In this document: positions 46,842 to 56,623 of the stretch, one piece after another
Position numbering within the stretch: the stretch's first letter is position 1
Layout of the letters: each line of letters begins with the position of its first letter
NCBI RefSeq assembly: GCF_021729035.1
Contig: NZ_JAJSAP010000003.1
Span: forward strand, 452,070-516,069
DNA length: 64,000 bases
Direction of reading: 5' to 3'
DNA from: Microbulbifer sediminum
GTDB lineage: Bacteria; Pseudomonadota; Gammaproteobacteria; Pseudomonadales; Cellvibrionaceae
Notes under the pieces: generated by a model
What the model saw: the letters and a program-made list of their open reading frames with translations, nothing else
Database searches by the model: none
Told to the model about the DNA's origin: nothing
Translations under genes and position numbers: made by a program

Positions 46842-46944
46842 GGGGAAATCCGCTGGTTGTGGTTATTCGGGGTGCGGAGGCGCGGCGAGCCCGAGGGTAC
46901 CGCGCCAGGTTGTCCCCACTTTAAAGGTGCCGGGAAGCGGTTGT

Positions 46945-49056
46945 CTATTCCACCTCCAGGCCCAGTCGCCCGGCGGCGAATGCATACTGGTTGGTGAAGT
47001 CCTCCACCTGCATCCATACCGGTTTGCCGGCGCCGTGGCCCGCGCGGGTCTCCACGGCGAGGTAGATGGGATTGTCACAGCCCTGGTCCCGCTGCAGCGC
47101 GGCGGCAAACTTGTAGCTGTGCCAGGGCACCACGCGGTCGTCCCGGTCAGCCGTGGTGATCAGGGTGGCCGGGTAACATTTGCCCTTCTCGGTATTGTGT
47201 ACCGGCGAGTAGGCGTACAGGGCCTCGAACTCTTCCTCGTTCTCACTCAGGCCATAGTCGCTCGACCACTGGCGCGCGTTGGCGGACGCGGTGTGGTAGC
47301 GCAGCATATCCAGCACCCCCACGATCGGTAATGCCACGGCGAAGAGTTCCGGGCGCTGCACCATGGTGGCTCCCACCAGCAGGCCACCATTGGAGCGGCC
47401 CATGATGGCCAGCTTTTCCGGGGAGGTGACTTTCTCGTCGATCAGCCATTCGGCCGCACCGATAAAGTCGTCGAACACATTCTGCTTGTCGGTCCTGGTG
47501 CCCGCCTTGTGCCATTTGGCCCCGTATTCACTGCCACCGCGCAGGTTGACCATGGCAAAGGTGCCGCCCATATCCAGCCAGCCGGCAAAGCGGGTGTAGA
47601 ACTCCGGCAGCTGGGCGGCATTAAACCCGCCGTAACCGTAAAGCAGGGTGGGGTTGTTGCCGTTGCGCTGCATATCCTTGCGGTGCACCAGGAACATCGG
47701 CACCCGGGTGCCGTCCTTGCTCTTGAAGAAATGCTGGCTGATGGTGAGGTCGGAGAAATCCGCCGGGTAATCCGGCGACTTCACTTTGCTGCTCTTGCCA
47801 CTGTGCACATCCAGGCGGTAAATCGCCGGCGGTGTCAGGAAATTACTGAAAGAGTAATAGGTCTCCGGGTCATCCGCCTCGCCGTAAAAGCCCTCGACGG
47901 TCCCCATGCCCGGCAGCTTCAGCTGGTACTGTTGCTTGCCATCCAGGTCGGTGACCACCACCTTGGAACGGGCATCCTCGAGATAATGCAGTACAAAACG
48001 CCCCCCCACCAGGCTCGCGGCCTGCAGCGCCTGCTCACGCTCCGGCACCAGCTCGCGCCAGTGTTGCCGCTGCGGCCTGTCCAGGTCGATGGCAATCACG
48101 CGACCGTTGGGGGCGCCGGCATTGGTCTCGAAAAAGAAAGTGTCCCCGCTGTTACCGAGGAAGGTGTAGAGCGCATCCCAGTCATCCAGCAGGCGGACCA
48201 CCTGGCCGTCCTTGTCACGCAGGTCGCGGTAGTACACGCCATTGCTGTCGTAGCCATCGAAGATACCGAGTACCAGGTAATTGCCGTCGTCGGTCAGTTC
48301 CGCACCCGGGTTGCGGGTCGGATGGTCGGTGATCTCGTAGACCAGCCTGTCACTGCCCTGCGGCTGTCCCAGCCGGTGGAAGTAAACCTTCACCTGCTTG
48401 CTGTCATCGGCACTGCCGTCCTCGTTGAACGGGTAGCGGCTGTAGTAGAAACCGGATTCATCCTTGGCCCAGCTGACATCGCTGAACTTGATCCCGGTAA
48501 GCACGTCTCCCAGGTCCTTGCCGGTCTCCAGGTCGCGCACATGGTAGTCGGTCCAGTCGGTGCCGCCGTCGGAGGTGCCGTAGGCCAGGTAGTTGCCCTC
48601 CGGGCTGACCGCGTAGCGCTTGGCGGCAATGGTGCCGTCCTCGCTCAATTTGCGCGGGTCCAGCACCACCCCGGCCTTGTCAGTGGCGAGGTTGTCGGTG
48701 CGGTAGAAAACATTCTGGTCCCAGGTACCGTCGTTGTATTCATAGAAAACCTTGCCCGCCTTCTTGTAGGGCACGGCGTAGCGCTCGTACTGCCACAGCT
48801 CGGTCAGGCGGTCGTTGATCTGCTGCCAGCCTGGCAGCGCCTTGAGAGATGGCAGTGAGTGTTCGTTCTGCGCCGCCACCCACTGGTCGACCTGCTTCGA
48901 CTCCAGGTCCTCCAGCCAGCGATAGGGATCGGACACCGCGGTACCGAAATAGTCATCCTGCTGCTTGACCACCGGGGTCTCCGGATAGTCCTGGGCGGCC
49001 AGGGCCGCGGCGCAGGCCAGGGCGCCGGCGGCCAGTGCAATCATGGGCTTGTTCAT
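46945..49056 (-). CDS. Prolyl oligopeptidase (S9A family)
   Basis: A 703-residue serine peptidase with signal peptide (IALAAGALACAAALA), so probably periplasmic. An N-terminal PYRWLEDLES motif and seven-bladed propeller precede the alpha/beta-hydrolase domain: YGYGGFNAA (oxyanion region), nucleophile Ser in MGRSNGGLLVG, Asp in DRDDRVVPWHS, His in ETRAGHGAGKP. It cleaves short peptides after proline. The start at 49056 has GAGAGG a few bases upstream. Confidence 0.93.
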   Translation of the reverse strand: MNKPMIALAAGALACAAALAAQDYPETPVVKQQDDYFGTAVSDPYRWLEDLESKQVDQWVAAQNEHSLPSLKALPGWQQINDRLTELWQYERYAVPYKKAGKVFYEYNDGTWDQNVFYRTDNLATDKAGVVLDPRKLSEDGTIAAKRYAVSPEGNYLAYGTSDGGTDWTDYHVRDLETGKDLGDVLTGIKFSDVSWAKDESGFYYSRYPFNEDGSADDSKQVKVYFHRLGQPQGSDRLVYEITDHPTRNPGAELTDDGNYLVLGIFDGYDSNGVYYRDLRDKDGQVVRLLDDWDALYTFLGNSGDTFFFETNAGAPNGRVIAIDLDRPQRQHWRELVPEREQALQAASLVGGRFVLHYLEDARSKVVVTDLDGKQQYQLKLPGMGTVEGFYGEADDPETYYSFSNFLTPPAIYRLDVHSGKSSKVKSPDYPADFSDLTISQHFFKSKDGTRVPMFLVHRKDMQRNGNNPTLLYGYGGFNAAQLPEFYTRFAGWLDMGGTFAMVNLRGGSEYGAKWHKAGTRTDKQNVFDDFIGAAEWLIDEKVTSPEKLAIMGRSNGGLLVGATMVQRPELFAVALPIVGVLDMLRYHTASANARQWSSDYGLSENEEEFEALYAYSPVHNTEKGKCYPATLITTADRDDRVVPWHSYKFAAALQRDQGCDNPIYLAVETRAGHGAGKPVWMQVEDFTNQYAFAAGRLGLEVE

Positions 49057-49171
49057 ACTGCCTCTCTTACCGTCTTCCAACCAACAGCCAGTGGCGGTTC
49101 AGTCTCACTGGACAGTCGGCTAATCTAGGCGATTTCCGGAACCTGATCCACAGCAGCGGGAGGAGTTTGCG

Positions 49172-49609
49172 TTGAGGGGACTGATTCAGCGGGTGCGGCA
49201 TGCAAAGGTGGAAGTTGGCAGCGAGGCGGTGGGGGCCATCGATGGCGGCCTGCTGCTGTTACTGGGTGTCGAGGCCCGCGATGACCGCGCCAGCGCCGAC
49301 AAGCTGCTGCACAAGGTACTGCACTACCGCGTGTTCGGGGATGAGGGCGGCCGCATGAACCTGAACGTGCAGCAGGCCGGCGGCGGGCTGCTGGTGGTGA
49401 GCCAGTTCACCCTGGTAGCGGACACGGCCAGGGGCCTGCGCCCCAGTTTCAGCCGCGGCGCCAGCCCGCAGCAGGCGGAGGCACTGTATGACTATTTCGT
49501 CGAGCGCGCCCGCGCCCAGCTATCACCGGTCGCCTGCGGCCGGTTTGCGGCGGACATGCAGGTTTCGCTGTTGAACGACGGTCCGGTAACCTTCCTGCTG
49601 GAGACCTGA
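49172..49609 (+). CDS. dtd: D-aminoacyl-tRNA deacylase
   Basis: A 145-residue proofreading enzyme that frees tRNA from D-amino acids and glycine mischarging. Family motifs are [12 protein letters not shown] at the start, [38 protein letters not shown] and the cross-subunit NDGPVTF (Gly-cisPro). The start is TTG 49172 with GGGAGGAG upstream; no nearby ATG fits. Its last 118 bases overlap the 3' end of the convergent peptidase gene. Confidence 0.94.
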   Translation: MRGLIQRVRHAKVEVGSEAVGAIDGGLLLLLGVEARDDRASADKLLHKVLHYRVFGDEGGRMNLNVQQAGGGLLVVSQFTLVADTARGLRPSFSRGASPQQAEALYDYFVERARAQLSPVACGRFAADMQVSLLNDGPVTFLLET

Positions 49610-50685
49610 GCAACCGCCTCGAGCGCGTCCAGCGCCTGCCCCCGGGCCTCCTTGTCCCGCTTGCTCAGCTGCTCGACCCGCGCATAGAAGTCCTCCCAGC
49701 CCGCCGAGCGTCGGTACAGCTCCTCGAACGCCGGCACCCGCGACTGGTATTCCGCCGCCAGCGCCAGGGTGGCGTTGTTGGTCTTTTCGATATAGGCCCG
49801 GTAGCGTTCAGGGTTCGGCCAGGCCGCCGACATCTCGCGATAGCAGGCCCGCAACCGGGCCAGCACCACCTCCTTGCGCGCGCGCATGACCTCCTCGTCC
49901 AGGCCGGAGCCGTACAGATCCTCCAGCTGCCCCCTGGCAGTGCGCATCAGCCGGCGCACCGCCCGGGCCTGGGCCGTGCGATCCGGCGCCGGGCCGGTCA
50001 TTCCCTGCCGGCGGCGCCAGTCCGGCAACGCCAGGCGGGACACGGCGGTGGCGAAACTCTCATTGAATTTCGTATCCCCCGCGATATAGACCCGCCGGTG
50101 GGCCAGCTCGTGGAACAGCAGCCCGGCCAGGCGGTCCTCGGGCCAGTTGACGAAGCTCGACAGCACCGGGTCGTCAAACCAGCCCAGGGTGCTGTAGGCG
50201 GGTACCGGCCCCAGGTAGACGTCATAACCCTCCCCACTCAACTGCCGTCCCTTGGCGACGGCATCCTCCTTGTCGAAGTAACCGCGGTAGCTGGCACAGC
50301 CGGCGATGGGGTAGCACCAGCGCTTGGGATCGAGGGAGAACTCCGGCGCCGCCAGCACGTTCCACAGCGGGTAATCCCTGTCCAGCTTCACATAGTCGCC
50401 GTAGGCATCACCCACCGGCAGTTTCAGCTCGCCGCTGGCATAGCCGCGGATGGACTGCACCAGCCGCAGGCGCCGCTGCAGCGCGGCATCGGTGCCCTCG
50501 GCGGCGATCACGCGGTGGATGGGCTCGCGTGCGGCGAGGATCCCCAGCTGCCCAGCCGCCGCCTGGGTGTAATACGTCGCGGTCTCGCAACCGGCCAGCC
50601 CCAGGCACAGCACGGCGACGGGCAGCGGGCCCGCCCGGGACCACAGGCGGCTTGCGGCCCGGTAAATACCCGCCAGGTTTTGCAT
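49492..50685 (-). CDS. Zinc aminopeptidase-like lipoprotein (COG4324 type)
   Basis: A 397-residue predicted peptidase. A hydrophobic signal ends in a lipobox-like LAGC ([20 protein letters not shown]). The core has LASPEF-type strand, [20 protein letters not shown] and the zinc motif [24 protein letters not shown] (HExxH plus downstream Glu). This is the pattern of the COG4324/DUF2265 putative aminopeptidases. The last 38 or so residues are encoded antisense to dtd and look unlike the rest of the protein (rich in S, R and A), so the natural stop was probably lost. The start is set at ATG 50685. Confidence 0.82.
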   Translation of the reverse strand: MQNLAGIYRAASRLWSRAGPLPVAVLCLGLAGCETATYYTQAAAGQLGILAAREPIHRVIAAEGTDAALQRRLRLVQSIRGYASGELKLPVGDAYGDYVKLDRDYPLWNVLAAPEFSLDPKRWCYPIAGCASYRGYFDKEDAVAKGRQLSGEGYDVYLGPVPAYSTLGWFDDPVLSSFVNWPEDRLAGLLFHELAHRRVYIAGDTKFNESFATAVSRLALPDWRRRQGMTGPAPDRTAQARAVRRLMRTARGQLEDLYGSGLDEEVMRARKEVVLARLRACYREMSAAWPNPERYRAYIEKTNNATLALAAEYQSRVPAFEELYRRSAGWEDFYARVEQLSKRDKEARGQALDALEAVAQVSSRKVTGPSFNSETCMSAANRPQATGDSWARARSTK

Positions 50686-50755
50686 CAGCCTGATATACAC
50701 TCTCTGGTACCTGTTGTTGTTCTGCTTTCCGTCATTCTTGCCCGAGGACAGAGGC

Positions 50756-50986
50756 ATGGAGCCCGTCGCCGCAGTACTGACTGTCTTCAGCGTCGTATTC
50801 GCTGCCCTGGCCTGGCTGCGCCTGCTGGCCGTCAGTTTTCGCACCCACCCGGCACTGGGGTTCGTGGCGGTGCTGCTGCCGCCGCTGGCGCTGCTGGCCC
50901 TGGCGCCCCGCTGGCGTGAGGAGCGCGAGATCTTCCTCCTGGCCCTGGCAGCGCTGGTCTTCTCCAGCATAGCCACTGTTTTCTGA
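50756..50986 (+). CDS. Small membrane protein of unknown function
   Basis: A 76-residue protein with about three hydrophobic segments (AVLTVFSVVFAALAWLRLLA, FVAVLLPPLALLAL, IFLLALAALVFSSIATVF) and a basic/acidic turn (RWREEREI). GAGG precedes ATG 50756 by eight bases. It is divergent from the zinc peptidase gene. No family is recognised. Confidence 0.65.
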   Translation: MEPVAAVLTVFSVVFAALAWLRLLAVSFRTHPALGFVAVLLPPLALLALAPRWREEREIFLLALAALVFSSIATVF

Positions 50987-51077
50987 CCATCGCCCCCGCC
51001 CTTGATCCAGGTCAACTTCGCCCGGCCCGGGCGGCATACACTGGCTTCCAGTGAGATGTGATAGCAAGGAGCCAGAA

Positions 51078-51206
51078 ATGGACGCATTAATCGACCTGTT
51101 CACCAGTTTTTCCGGCCTGCTGAGCCTCGGTATCATCGGCTTTATCCTGCTGATGGGCGGCTTTATCACCCGCATGGCCCTGCGCAATATGGCCGAGGGC
51201 AAGTAA
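51078..51206 (+). CDS. DUF3149 family small membrane protein
   Basis: A 42-residue protein with one transmembrane helix. It starts MDALIDLFTSFSGLLSL, followed by IIGFILLMGGFITRMAL and a short charged tail, the pattern of the DUF3149 family of 40-50-residue proteins. AAGGAG sits seven bases before the ATG, an excellent ribosome site. The function is unknown. Confidence 0.78.
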   Translation: MDALIDLFTSFSGLLSLGIIGFILLMGGFITRMALRNMAEGK

Positions 51207-51306
51207 GCACAGGGCGGGCATCGCGGGGCCGGTTTTCCACTGCCGGCGGAATTTTTCCGGAATCACGCGCTCAAAGTCAGCGTCGTTGAACTCGGAAGTG
51301 CCTGTT

Positions 51307-51669
51307 ATGAACCGCGCAATCGCTGCCCTGTCCGCCTGCTGTTCCCTGCTGCTGGGCGCCTGTGACAGCGGCTCCCACCGGATGAAGGGCGAGGTGGACT
51401 CGCTGGTATACCTCTGCAAAGGGGGGGCGGAACTCGCGGTCAAATACCTGATCCCGCCGCAGGGGCCCGCCACCGCGACCCTCACCTACGACAACAAGCT
51501 GATTACCATGCACCAGGAGCCGGCCGCTTCTGGCGTGCTGTTTGTGGCGGACAAGGGCTATCCGGATTACCGCTGGCACACCAAGGGCCAGGAGGGCAGG
51601 CTGGTGCTCTACTCCTCGAACGACGGCGACGGCGAGGTCCTGCTGGGAAACTGCAGCACCCCGGATTGA
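51307..51669 (+). CDS. MliC-like lysozyme inhibitor lipoprotein
   Basis: A 120-residue lipoprotein with lipobox LLGAC near residue 19. The mature part carries the MliC barrel pattern: LVYLCKGGAELAVKYL, ATLTYDNKLITMHQEPAASG, then YRWHTKGQEGRLVLYSS and a final Cys in LGNCS that would pair with the first. MliC/PliC proteins block host or competitor c-type lysozymes in the periplasm. The conserved Ser-Gly is present in AASG. GGAAG lies ahead of ATG 51307. Confidence 0.78.
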   Translation: MNRAIAALSACCSLLLGACDSGSHRMKGEVDSLVYLCKGGAELAVKYLIPPQGPATATLTYDNKLITMHQEPAASGVLFVADKGYPDYRWHTKGQEGRLVLYSSNDGDGEVLLGNCSTPD

Positions 51670-51700
51670 AGTAGCCGCGGGGCCAGCTGGCCGGGCGCAG

Positions 51701-52516
51701 TCAATCGCCCGCCCCCCTTTCGTGACCACAGGCGTATTCCCGCGCCGACTCGCCCACAAAGTAGCCACGCCACAGGAACCGCAGGGACTGCTCTATCACT
51801 GCCGGGTCGGCCATGATGGCACCGTGGGTCAGGGGCACCACGGCAAACGCACACATCCCCTCCACTTTCGCGCTCTCCACGCGGATACGGCCGTCGTCCG
51901 GGCCTTCCAGGATCGCCGAGGCGAACGGGTTGCGGCTGCGGTCGCCGGTGATCACGCCGAGCTCGAAGCGCACCGGCCCCATCTGCAGGGGCAGGCTGTT
52001 GTCACCGGTCCCCATCTGCCGCCCCGCCGGGCCGTTCACGTCCTTGATCCACGGGATATGGTCCAGCCAGTCGCCCACGCGGCTGCCCTGGTTGGGCGGC
52101 GCCAGCATCACCACGCGGTCGATGGCGGCCACCGGCCGGTCCTGGAAGTAATAGCGGACCAGCAGCCCCCCCATGGAGTGGGTGACAAAGTTCACCGGTG
52201 TCGCGCCCGCCTGTGCGCACTCTGCGAGCCCCTCGGCCACGGCGGTGGCGGCCAGTTCCTGGATCGGCTTCTGGCGCGAGGGGTAGCCGATATTCACCAC
52301 ATGGAAGCCGGCTTCGCCGAGGCGCTGCGCCAGCGGCACCATGCTGCTGGCATCCTTGGTCAGCCCGTGCAACAGGATCACGCACTCCGGGCCCGCCAGC
52401 GCCGGGCGGCAGAAGAGGGCAAGCAGGCTGAAGAAAAGGGGGGGAAGCAGGCAGCGGGGGGCGGCGCGGGCCGCCCTGGGGGAAGTCTCAGGATTGGCGC
52501 AAACCGCCTCAGGCAT
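51701..52516 (-). CDS. Alpha/beta-hydrolase, lipase/esterase-like, exported
   Basis: A 271-residue protein with a hydrophobic export segment (LLPPLFFSLLALFCRPALA). The oxyanion strand VILLHGLTKDASSM, nucleophile Ser in VTHSMGGLLVRYY and late His in VVPLTHGAIM identify an alpha/beta-hydrolase close to small triacylglycerol-lipase-like esterases; LAPPNQGSRVGDW is also typical of that group. Its ATG lies inside the tatC end (eight-base overlap), so it is the last gene of the tatABC transcript. Confidence 0.83.
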   Translation of the reverse strand: MPEAVCANPETSPRAARAAPRCLLPPLFFSLLALFCRPALAGPECVILLHGLTKDASSMVPLAQRLGEAGFHVVNIGYPSRQKPIQELAATAVAEGLAECAQAGATPVNFVTHSMGGLLVRYYFQDRPVAAIDRVVMLAPPNQGSRVGDWLDHIPWIKDVNGPAGRQMGTGDNSLPLQMGPVRFELGVITGDRSRNPFASAILEGPDDGRIRVESAKVEGMCAFAVVPLTHGAIMADPAVIEQSLRFLWRGYFVGESAREYACGHERGAGD

Positions 52517-53246
52517 GCTCTTCCCGGCCACGCTTTTTGATCCAGCGCCCGAAGAAGATGCCCACCTCGAATAGCAGCCACATGGGCACCGCCAGCAGCG
52601 ACTGGGAGATGACATCCGGCGGCGTCAGCAGCATCCCCACCAGGAAGCAGCCGACGATCACATAGGGGCGCTTGCTGGCCAGGGTCCTGGCATCCACCGC
52701 ACCGCTCCAGATCAGCAGCAGGGTGGCGATGGGGATCTCGAACGCGAAGCCGAAGGCGAAGAACAGCTTCAGCACCAGGTCGAGGTATGAGCGAATATCC
52801 GGCATCACCTTGATATCGGCGTGCGCGGAGCTGACGAAGAAATCGAACAGGATCGGGAAAACCACGTAGTAGGCGAAGGCCATACCGGCGTAGAACAGCA
52901 CGATGCTGCTGACCAGCAGCGGTATCGCCACCCGCTTCTCGTTCCTGTACAGGCCCGGGGCAATAAAGGCCCAGACCTGGAACAGCACAAATGGCACCGA
53001 GATGAAAAACGCCAGCACAAAGGTGGTCTTGAACGGCGTCAGGAAGGTGGACGTGACCTCGGTGGCAATCATGCCCGCCCCCTCGGTGAGGCGCGCCTGC
53101 AGCGGCTCGGCCACGTAGTCGTAGATCTCGGCGGCGAAGGGCAGCATGCAGGCGAAGATCGCCGCCACCACCATCAGCGTCTTCAGCAGGCGGTCGCGCA
53201 GCTCGATCAGGTGGTCGATAAAAGGCTGGTTCTGTTGATCGCTCAT
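52509..53246 (-). CDS. tatC: Sec-independent translocase subunit TatC
   Basis: A 245-residue membrane protein with six helices that recognises twin-arginine signal peptides. The N-terminal HLIELRDRLLKTL motif, TPFKTTFVLAFFISVPFVLF, FAFGFAFEIP and ending LTPPDVISQSLLAVPMWLLF are standard. It follows tatB with a four-base overlap. Confidence 0.96.
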   Translation of the reverse strand: MSDQQNQPFIDHLIELRDRLLKTLMVVAAIFACMLPFAAEIYDYVAEPLQARLTEGAGMIATEVTSTFLTPFKTTFVLAFFISVPFVLFQVWAFIAPGLYRNEKRVAIPLLVSSIVLFYAGMAFAYYVVFPILFDFFVSSAHADIKVMPDIRSYLDLVLKLFFAFGFAFEIPIATLLLIWSGAVDARTLASKRPYVIVGCFLVGMLLTPPDVISQSLLAVPMWLLFEVGIFFGRWIKKRGREEHA

Positions 53247-53782
53247 GAATGGTTGTCTTTACCCTTGCCCTTGGCGGCATCCTCTTCCCCGGTCGCTTCC
53301 CGCTCCTTCCTGGCCAGGTTGTCCGGGTGGTCCTCGACCAGGTCCGGATCGCCGTAATCGTGCCAGTGCTCCGGGTACTCCGGATCCTGCAGGTCCTCGG
53401 CGTCCTCGTCCTGCTCGGGCAGGTAATCCTCGGCGTCCGCGCTGGGGTGGGCCGGGTCGTGCGCCGCCGGCTCCGGGGCCTGCGCGGTTTCATGCGGGCG
53501 CTCACCCGCACCGGTGGTCTCGGCCGGCTCGGCGATGGCCTGCTCCACCTCGCGGCGGCTCTCCTCCAGCTCGCGCAGGATACGCTCGTTGTGCAGCTCG
53601 CGGCGGATTTCATCGGCGCCCACCTCGCGCTCCAGTTCGTCCTTGGCGCTTTGCAACGTGCGCTTGAAGCCCGACCACCAGCGAGCGGTGGTGCGTACCG
53701 CATCCGGCAGGCGCTCGGGGCCCACGACCAGCAGGCCGACGATGCCCACCAGCAGGAGTTCAAAGAAGCCGATATCAAACAC
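53243..53782 (-). CDS. tatB: Sec-independent translocase subunit TatB
   Basis: A 179-residue subunit with N-terminal helix (MFDIGFFELLLVGIVGLLVV), the hinge GPERLPDAVRT, an amphipathic helix (ARWWSGFKRTLQSAKDELE) and a long acidic, proline-rich tail that is typical but longer than in E. coli. The start is GTG 53782. It lies 15 bases after tatA and overlaps tatC by four bases. Confidence 0.95.
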   Translation of the reverse strand: MFDIGFFELLLVGIVGLLVVGPERLPDAVRTTARWWSGFKRTLQSAKDELEREVGADEIRRELHNERILRELEESRREVEQAIAEPAETTGAGERPHETAQAPEPAAHDPAHPSADAEDYLPEQDEDAEDLQDPEYPEHWHDYGDPDLVEDHPDNLARKEREATGEEDAAKGKGKDNHS

Positions 53783-53797
53783 GCGCCGGCGCTCCCC

Positions 53798-54070
53798 TTA
53801 CTTGTCCTGGGACTGCTTGTCTTTGTCCTTGACGGACTCGCCGGTGGTGGAGGATTTCTCGTCCTCACCCAGGCGCCCGGGCTCCTTGCTCTCGTCCTCG
53901 AATTCCTCGTCCTTCTTGTCCTTGTCCTCGTCCTTGATCGCCTTCTTGAAGCCCTTGATGGCCCCGCCCAGGTCACCGCCGAGGTTCTTCAGCCGCTTGG
54001 TGCCGAACAGCAGCAGGACGATTACCAGAACAATCAGCAACTGCCAGATACTAATTCCGCCAAAACCCAT
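53798..54070 (-). CDS. tatA: Sec-independent translocase subunit TatA
   Basis: A 90-residue pore-forming subunit. It has one helix ([20 protein letters not shown]), the [20 protein letters not shown] amphipathic helix and a lysine/aspartate-rich tail ([17 protein letters not shown]). The ATG at 54070 has AGGAGAAA upstream and gives the normal family N-terminus. It is the first gene of tatABC, 125 bases after hisE. Confidence 0.96.
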   Translation of the reverse strand: MGFGGISIWQLLIVLVIVLLLFGTKRLKNLGGDLGGAIKGFKKAIKDEDKDKKDEEFEDESKEPGRLGEDEKSSTTGESVKDKDKQSQDK

Positions 54071-54195
54071 AATTTTCTCCTGATAATCACGTTGCAACCG
54101 GGCCAGGTGTTCCGGTGCGGGTTTGTGTGGTGGGCGGCGCGGTCGCCGCCCCTGTGTTTATTCTATTGCCACGGCGTGCCGACGGGTGGCCCGGG

Positions 54196-54534
54196 TTACG
54201 GCCGCGTACCCCGCGCGGCTTTCTCCTCCAGGCCCGACAGGCCAAAACGACGTCCCAGTTCGCGCAGCACATCCCGCGAGTCCGCCCCCAGGTGGGACAG
54301 CATTACCAGCGAGTGGAACCACAGGTCGGCGGTCTCGGCGATCATGGCCTCGCGGTCGCCATCCCGCTCCGCGTCCTTGGCGGCGAGGATTACCTCGGTG
54401 GCTTCCTCGCCCACTTTCTCCAGGATCTTGTTCAGGCCCTTCGCGTGCAGGCTGGCCACGTAGGAGCTGCCGGCATCGGCATCCTGTTTGCGGCTTTCCA
54501 GCACGGCGTCCAGTTCTCGCAGCAGGTCACTCAT
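54196..54534 (-). CDS. hisE: Phosphoribosyl-ATP diphosphatase
   Basis: A 112-residue enzyme for the second step of histidine synthesis (PR-ATP to PR-AMP). MazG-like signatures are present: [31 protein letters not shown] and [13 protein letters not shown], with the acidic metal-binding residues in place. hisE and hisI are separate genes, as in Pseudomonas. The gene starts six bases after hisI. Confidence 0.96.
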   Translation of the reverse strand: MSDLLRELDAVLESRKQDADAGSSYVASLHAKGLNKILEKVGEEATEVILAAKDAERDGDREAMIAETADLWFHSLVMLSHLGADSRDVLRELGRRFGLSGLEEKAARGTRP

Positions 54535-54540
54535 GGTCGC

Positions 54541-54939
54541 TCACTTGTAGATACTTTCCGGACTCTTGATCACCGGCTCACGCTCGCGCCAGGCGCCGTC
54601 GTCGAGCACCCGGTAAAAACAGCTGGTGCGGCCGGTGTGGCAGGCAATGCCGCCTTTCTGCTCCACCACCAGCAATACCGTATCGCCGTCGCAGTCGAGC
54701 CGCAGTTCGCGTACCAGCTGCTCGTGGCCGGAGGACTCGCCCTTGCGCCACAGCTTGCCGCGCGAGCGCGACCAGTAGACGGCGTATCCCTGGTCGATGG
54801 TGAGCTGCAGGGATTCGCGATTCATCCACGCCATCATCAGCACCCGGCCGCTCTTGAAGTCCTGGGCAATGGCCGGCACCAGGCCGTCGCTGTTCCAGCT
54901 GACCAGGTCGAGTATCCCGCTGTCGCCGATTTCGCTCAA
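54541..54939 (-). CDS. hisI: Phosphoribosyl-AMP cyclohydrolase
   Basis: A 132-residue zinc enzyme opening the purine ring of PR-AMP in histidine synthesis. Motifs are [38 protein letters not shown], and the zinc/magnesium residues in [15 protein letters not shown] and [12 protein letters not shown]. The start appears to be TTG 54939 with AGGACG upstream. It lies between ubiB and hisE on the minus strand. Confidence 0.96.
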   Translation of the reverse strand: MSEIGDSGILDLVSWNSDGLVPAIAQDFKSGRVLMMAWMNRESLQLTIDQGYAVYWSRSRGKLWRKGESSGHEQLVRELRLDCDGDTVLLVVEQKGGIACHTGRTSCFYRVLDDGAWREREPVIKSPESIYK

Positions 54940-54995
54940 TGTACCGTCCTGTCTTTACTGTTCTATTGTAGGCCCGCCGCTTGCCGGGGAATTTC

Positions 54996-56621
54996 TCAGG
55001 GCCACAGCAGCAGCACCGCGGCCCCCAGCGCCAGCGCCCAGCCGGCCGGGGGCAACTGCGTCGCCAGCTGCGGTGCCGCCAGGGCGGCGGCGCCGGCCGC
55101 CAGCACCACGCCGGCCACCCGGCGCACATAACTGCGGCGCCCGCGGCGGCGGGTGCGGGCCAGTTCGTCGCCGATCGACTCCAGCTGCGGTGCCACTTCG
55201 CGCGACTGCTCCAGCGCGGAGTAGAACAGCTGTGGCAGCTGCGGGAATTTCTCCAGCCACTCGGGCCCGTAACGCTGCACTTCGCGCCAGATAGTGCGCG
55301 GGTGAACCCGGTCGCGCATCCAGCCCTCAAGGAATGGATGGGCAGTCTTCCACAGATCCAGTTCCGGATAAAGCTGCCGGCCCAGGCCCTCGATATTGAG
55401 CAGGGTCTTCTGCAGCAGCACCAGTTGCGGCTGCACTGTCATGTCGAAGCGGCGCGCGGTCTGGAACAGGCTGATCAGCACCCGGGCGAAAGAAATCTCC
55501 CCCAGCGGTTTTTCGAAGATCGGCTCGCACACGGCGCGGATCGCCGCCTCGAAGGTATTGATGGGGGTATCGGCCCGCACCCAGCCGCTCTGCACATGCA
55601 GCTCGGCCACCATACGGTAATCGCGGCGGAACATGGCCAGCAGGTTGCGGGCCAGGTAGTACTGGTCCTCGCGGCTCAGGCTGCCCACGATGGCCGTGTC
55701 GATGGCGATGTACTGGGGCTTCTCCGGCTTGCGGCGGGAGACGAAGATATTGCCCGGGTGCATGTCGGCGTGGAAGAAGTTGTGCTCGAACACCTGCTTG
55801 AAGAAGATCTCCACGCCGCGCTCGGCCAGCAGCGGCATATTGGTGCCCTGTGCGCGCAGCTGCTGCAGGTCGGTGACCGGGATGCCGTCGATACGCTCCA
55901 GCACCAGTACCTTCTCGCGGGTATAGTCCCAGTACACCTCGGGCACATAGAGCAGCGGCGAGTGGGAGAAGTTGCGCTTGAGCTGGGTGGCATTGGCGCC
56001 CTCGCGCACCAGGTCCAGCTCGCCCTCGATGGTGTGGCGGTAGTCGTCCACCACCTCCACCGGGCGCAGGCGGCGCCCCTCCGGGCCCAGCCTGCGCACC
56101 CAGCGTGCGATCACCCGCAGCAGGCGCAGGTCCTGCTCGATGATCGTCTCGATACCCGGGCGCAGTACCTTCACCACCACTGCGGCGCCGGGCTTGCCGT
56201 CGCGGTCGAACAGGCGCGCGCCGTGCACCTGGGCCACCGAGGCGGAGGCCAGCGGCTGGCGCTCGAACTCGGCGAACAGGTCGTCGACCTTCGCTTCCAG
56301 CTGCTCCTCGATCAGGGCAACGCACTGGTCCACCGGGTAGGGCGCCACATTGTCCTGCAGGTGATCGAGCTCCTCCACCATATCCGGCGGCAGCAGGTCC
56401 GGCCGCGTGGACAGCAGCTGGCCGAACTTGACGAAAATCGGCCCCAGCTCTTCCAGCGCCCGGCGCAGGCGTTCGCCGCGGGCGGCCCTCGGCGCCGGCA
56501 GCAGCGCCAGGGGCGACCACAGCGCCCGCAGCCACAGCGGGCGGCGCTCGGCCGGCAGCAGGGTATCCAGGCGATAGCGGACGAAAACCCGCGCGATGGT
56601 AAAACTGCGCTTCAACGGCAC
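54996..56621 (-). CDS. ubiB: Ubiquinone biosynthesis accessory ATPase/kinase-like UbiB
   Basis: A 541-residue ABC1/ADCK-family protein needed for ubiquinone synthesis. Characteristic motifs are [20 protein letters not shown] (KxGQ motif), [14 protein letters not shown] (Ala-rich replacement for the P-loop), [25 protein letters not shown] (catalytic-loop-like) and the two C-terminal hydrophobic helices. The start GTG 56621 was chosen by alignment to the family N-terminus; it follows the ubiJ stop by two bases, with G-rich sequence upstream. Confidence 0.95.
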   Translation of the reverse strand: MPLKRSFTIARVFVRYRLDTLLPAERRPLWLRALWSPLALLPAPRAARGERLRRALEELGPIFVKFGQLLSTRPDLLPPDMVEELDHLQDNVAPYPVDQCVALIEEQLEAKVDDLFAEFERQPLASASVAQVHGARLFDRDGKPGAAVVVKVLRPGIETIIEQDLRLLRVIARWVRRLGPEGRRLRPVEVVDDYRHTIEGELDLVREGANATQLKRNFSHSPLLYVPEVYWDYTREKVLVLERIDGIPVTDLQQLRAQGTNMPLLAERGVEIFFKQVFEHNFFHADMHPGNIFVSRRKPEKPQYIAIDTAIVGSLSREDQYYLARNLLAMFRRDYRMVAELHVQSGWVRADTPINTFEAAIRAVCEPIFEKPLGEISFARVLISLFQTARRFDMTVQPQLVLLQKTLLNIEGLGRQLYPELDLWKTAHPFLEGWMRDRVHPRTIWREVQRYGPEWLEKFPQLPQLFYSALEQSREVAPQLESIGDELARTRRRGRRSYVRRVAGVVLAAGAAALAAPQLATQLPPAGWALALGAAVLLLWP

Positions 56622-56623
56622 GG

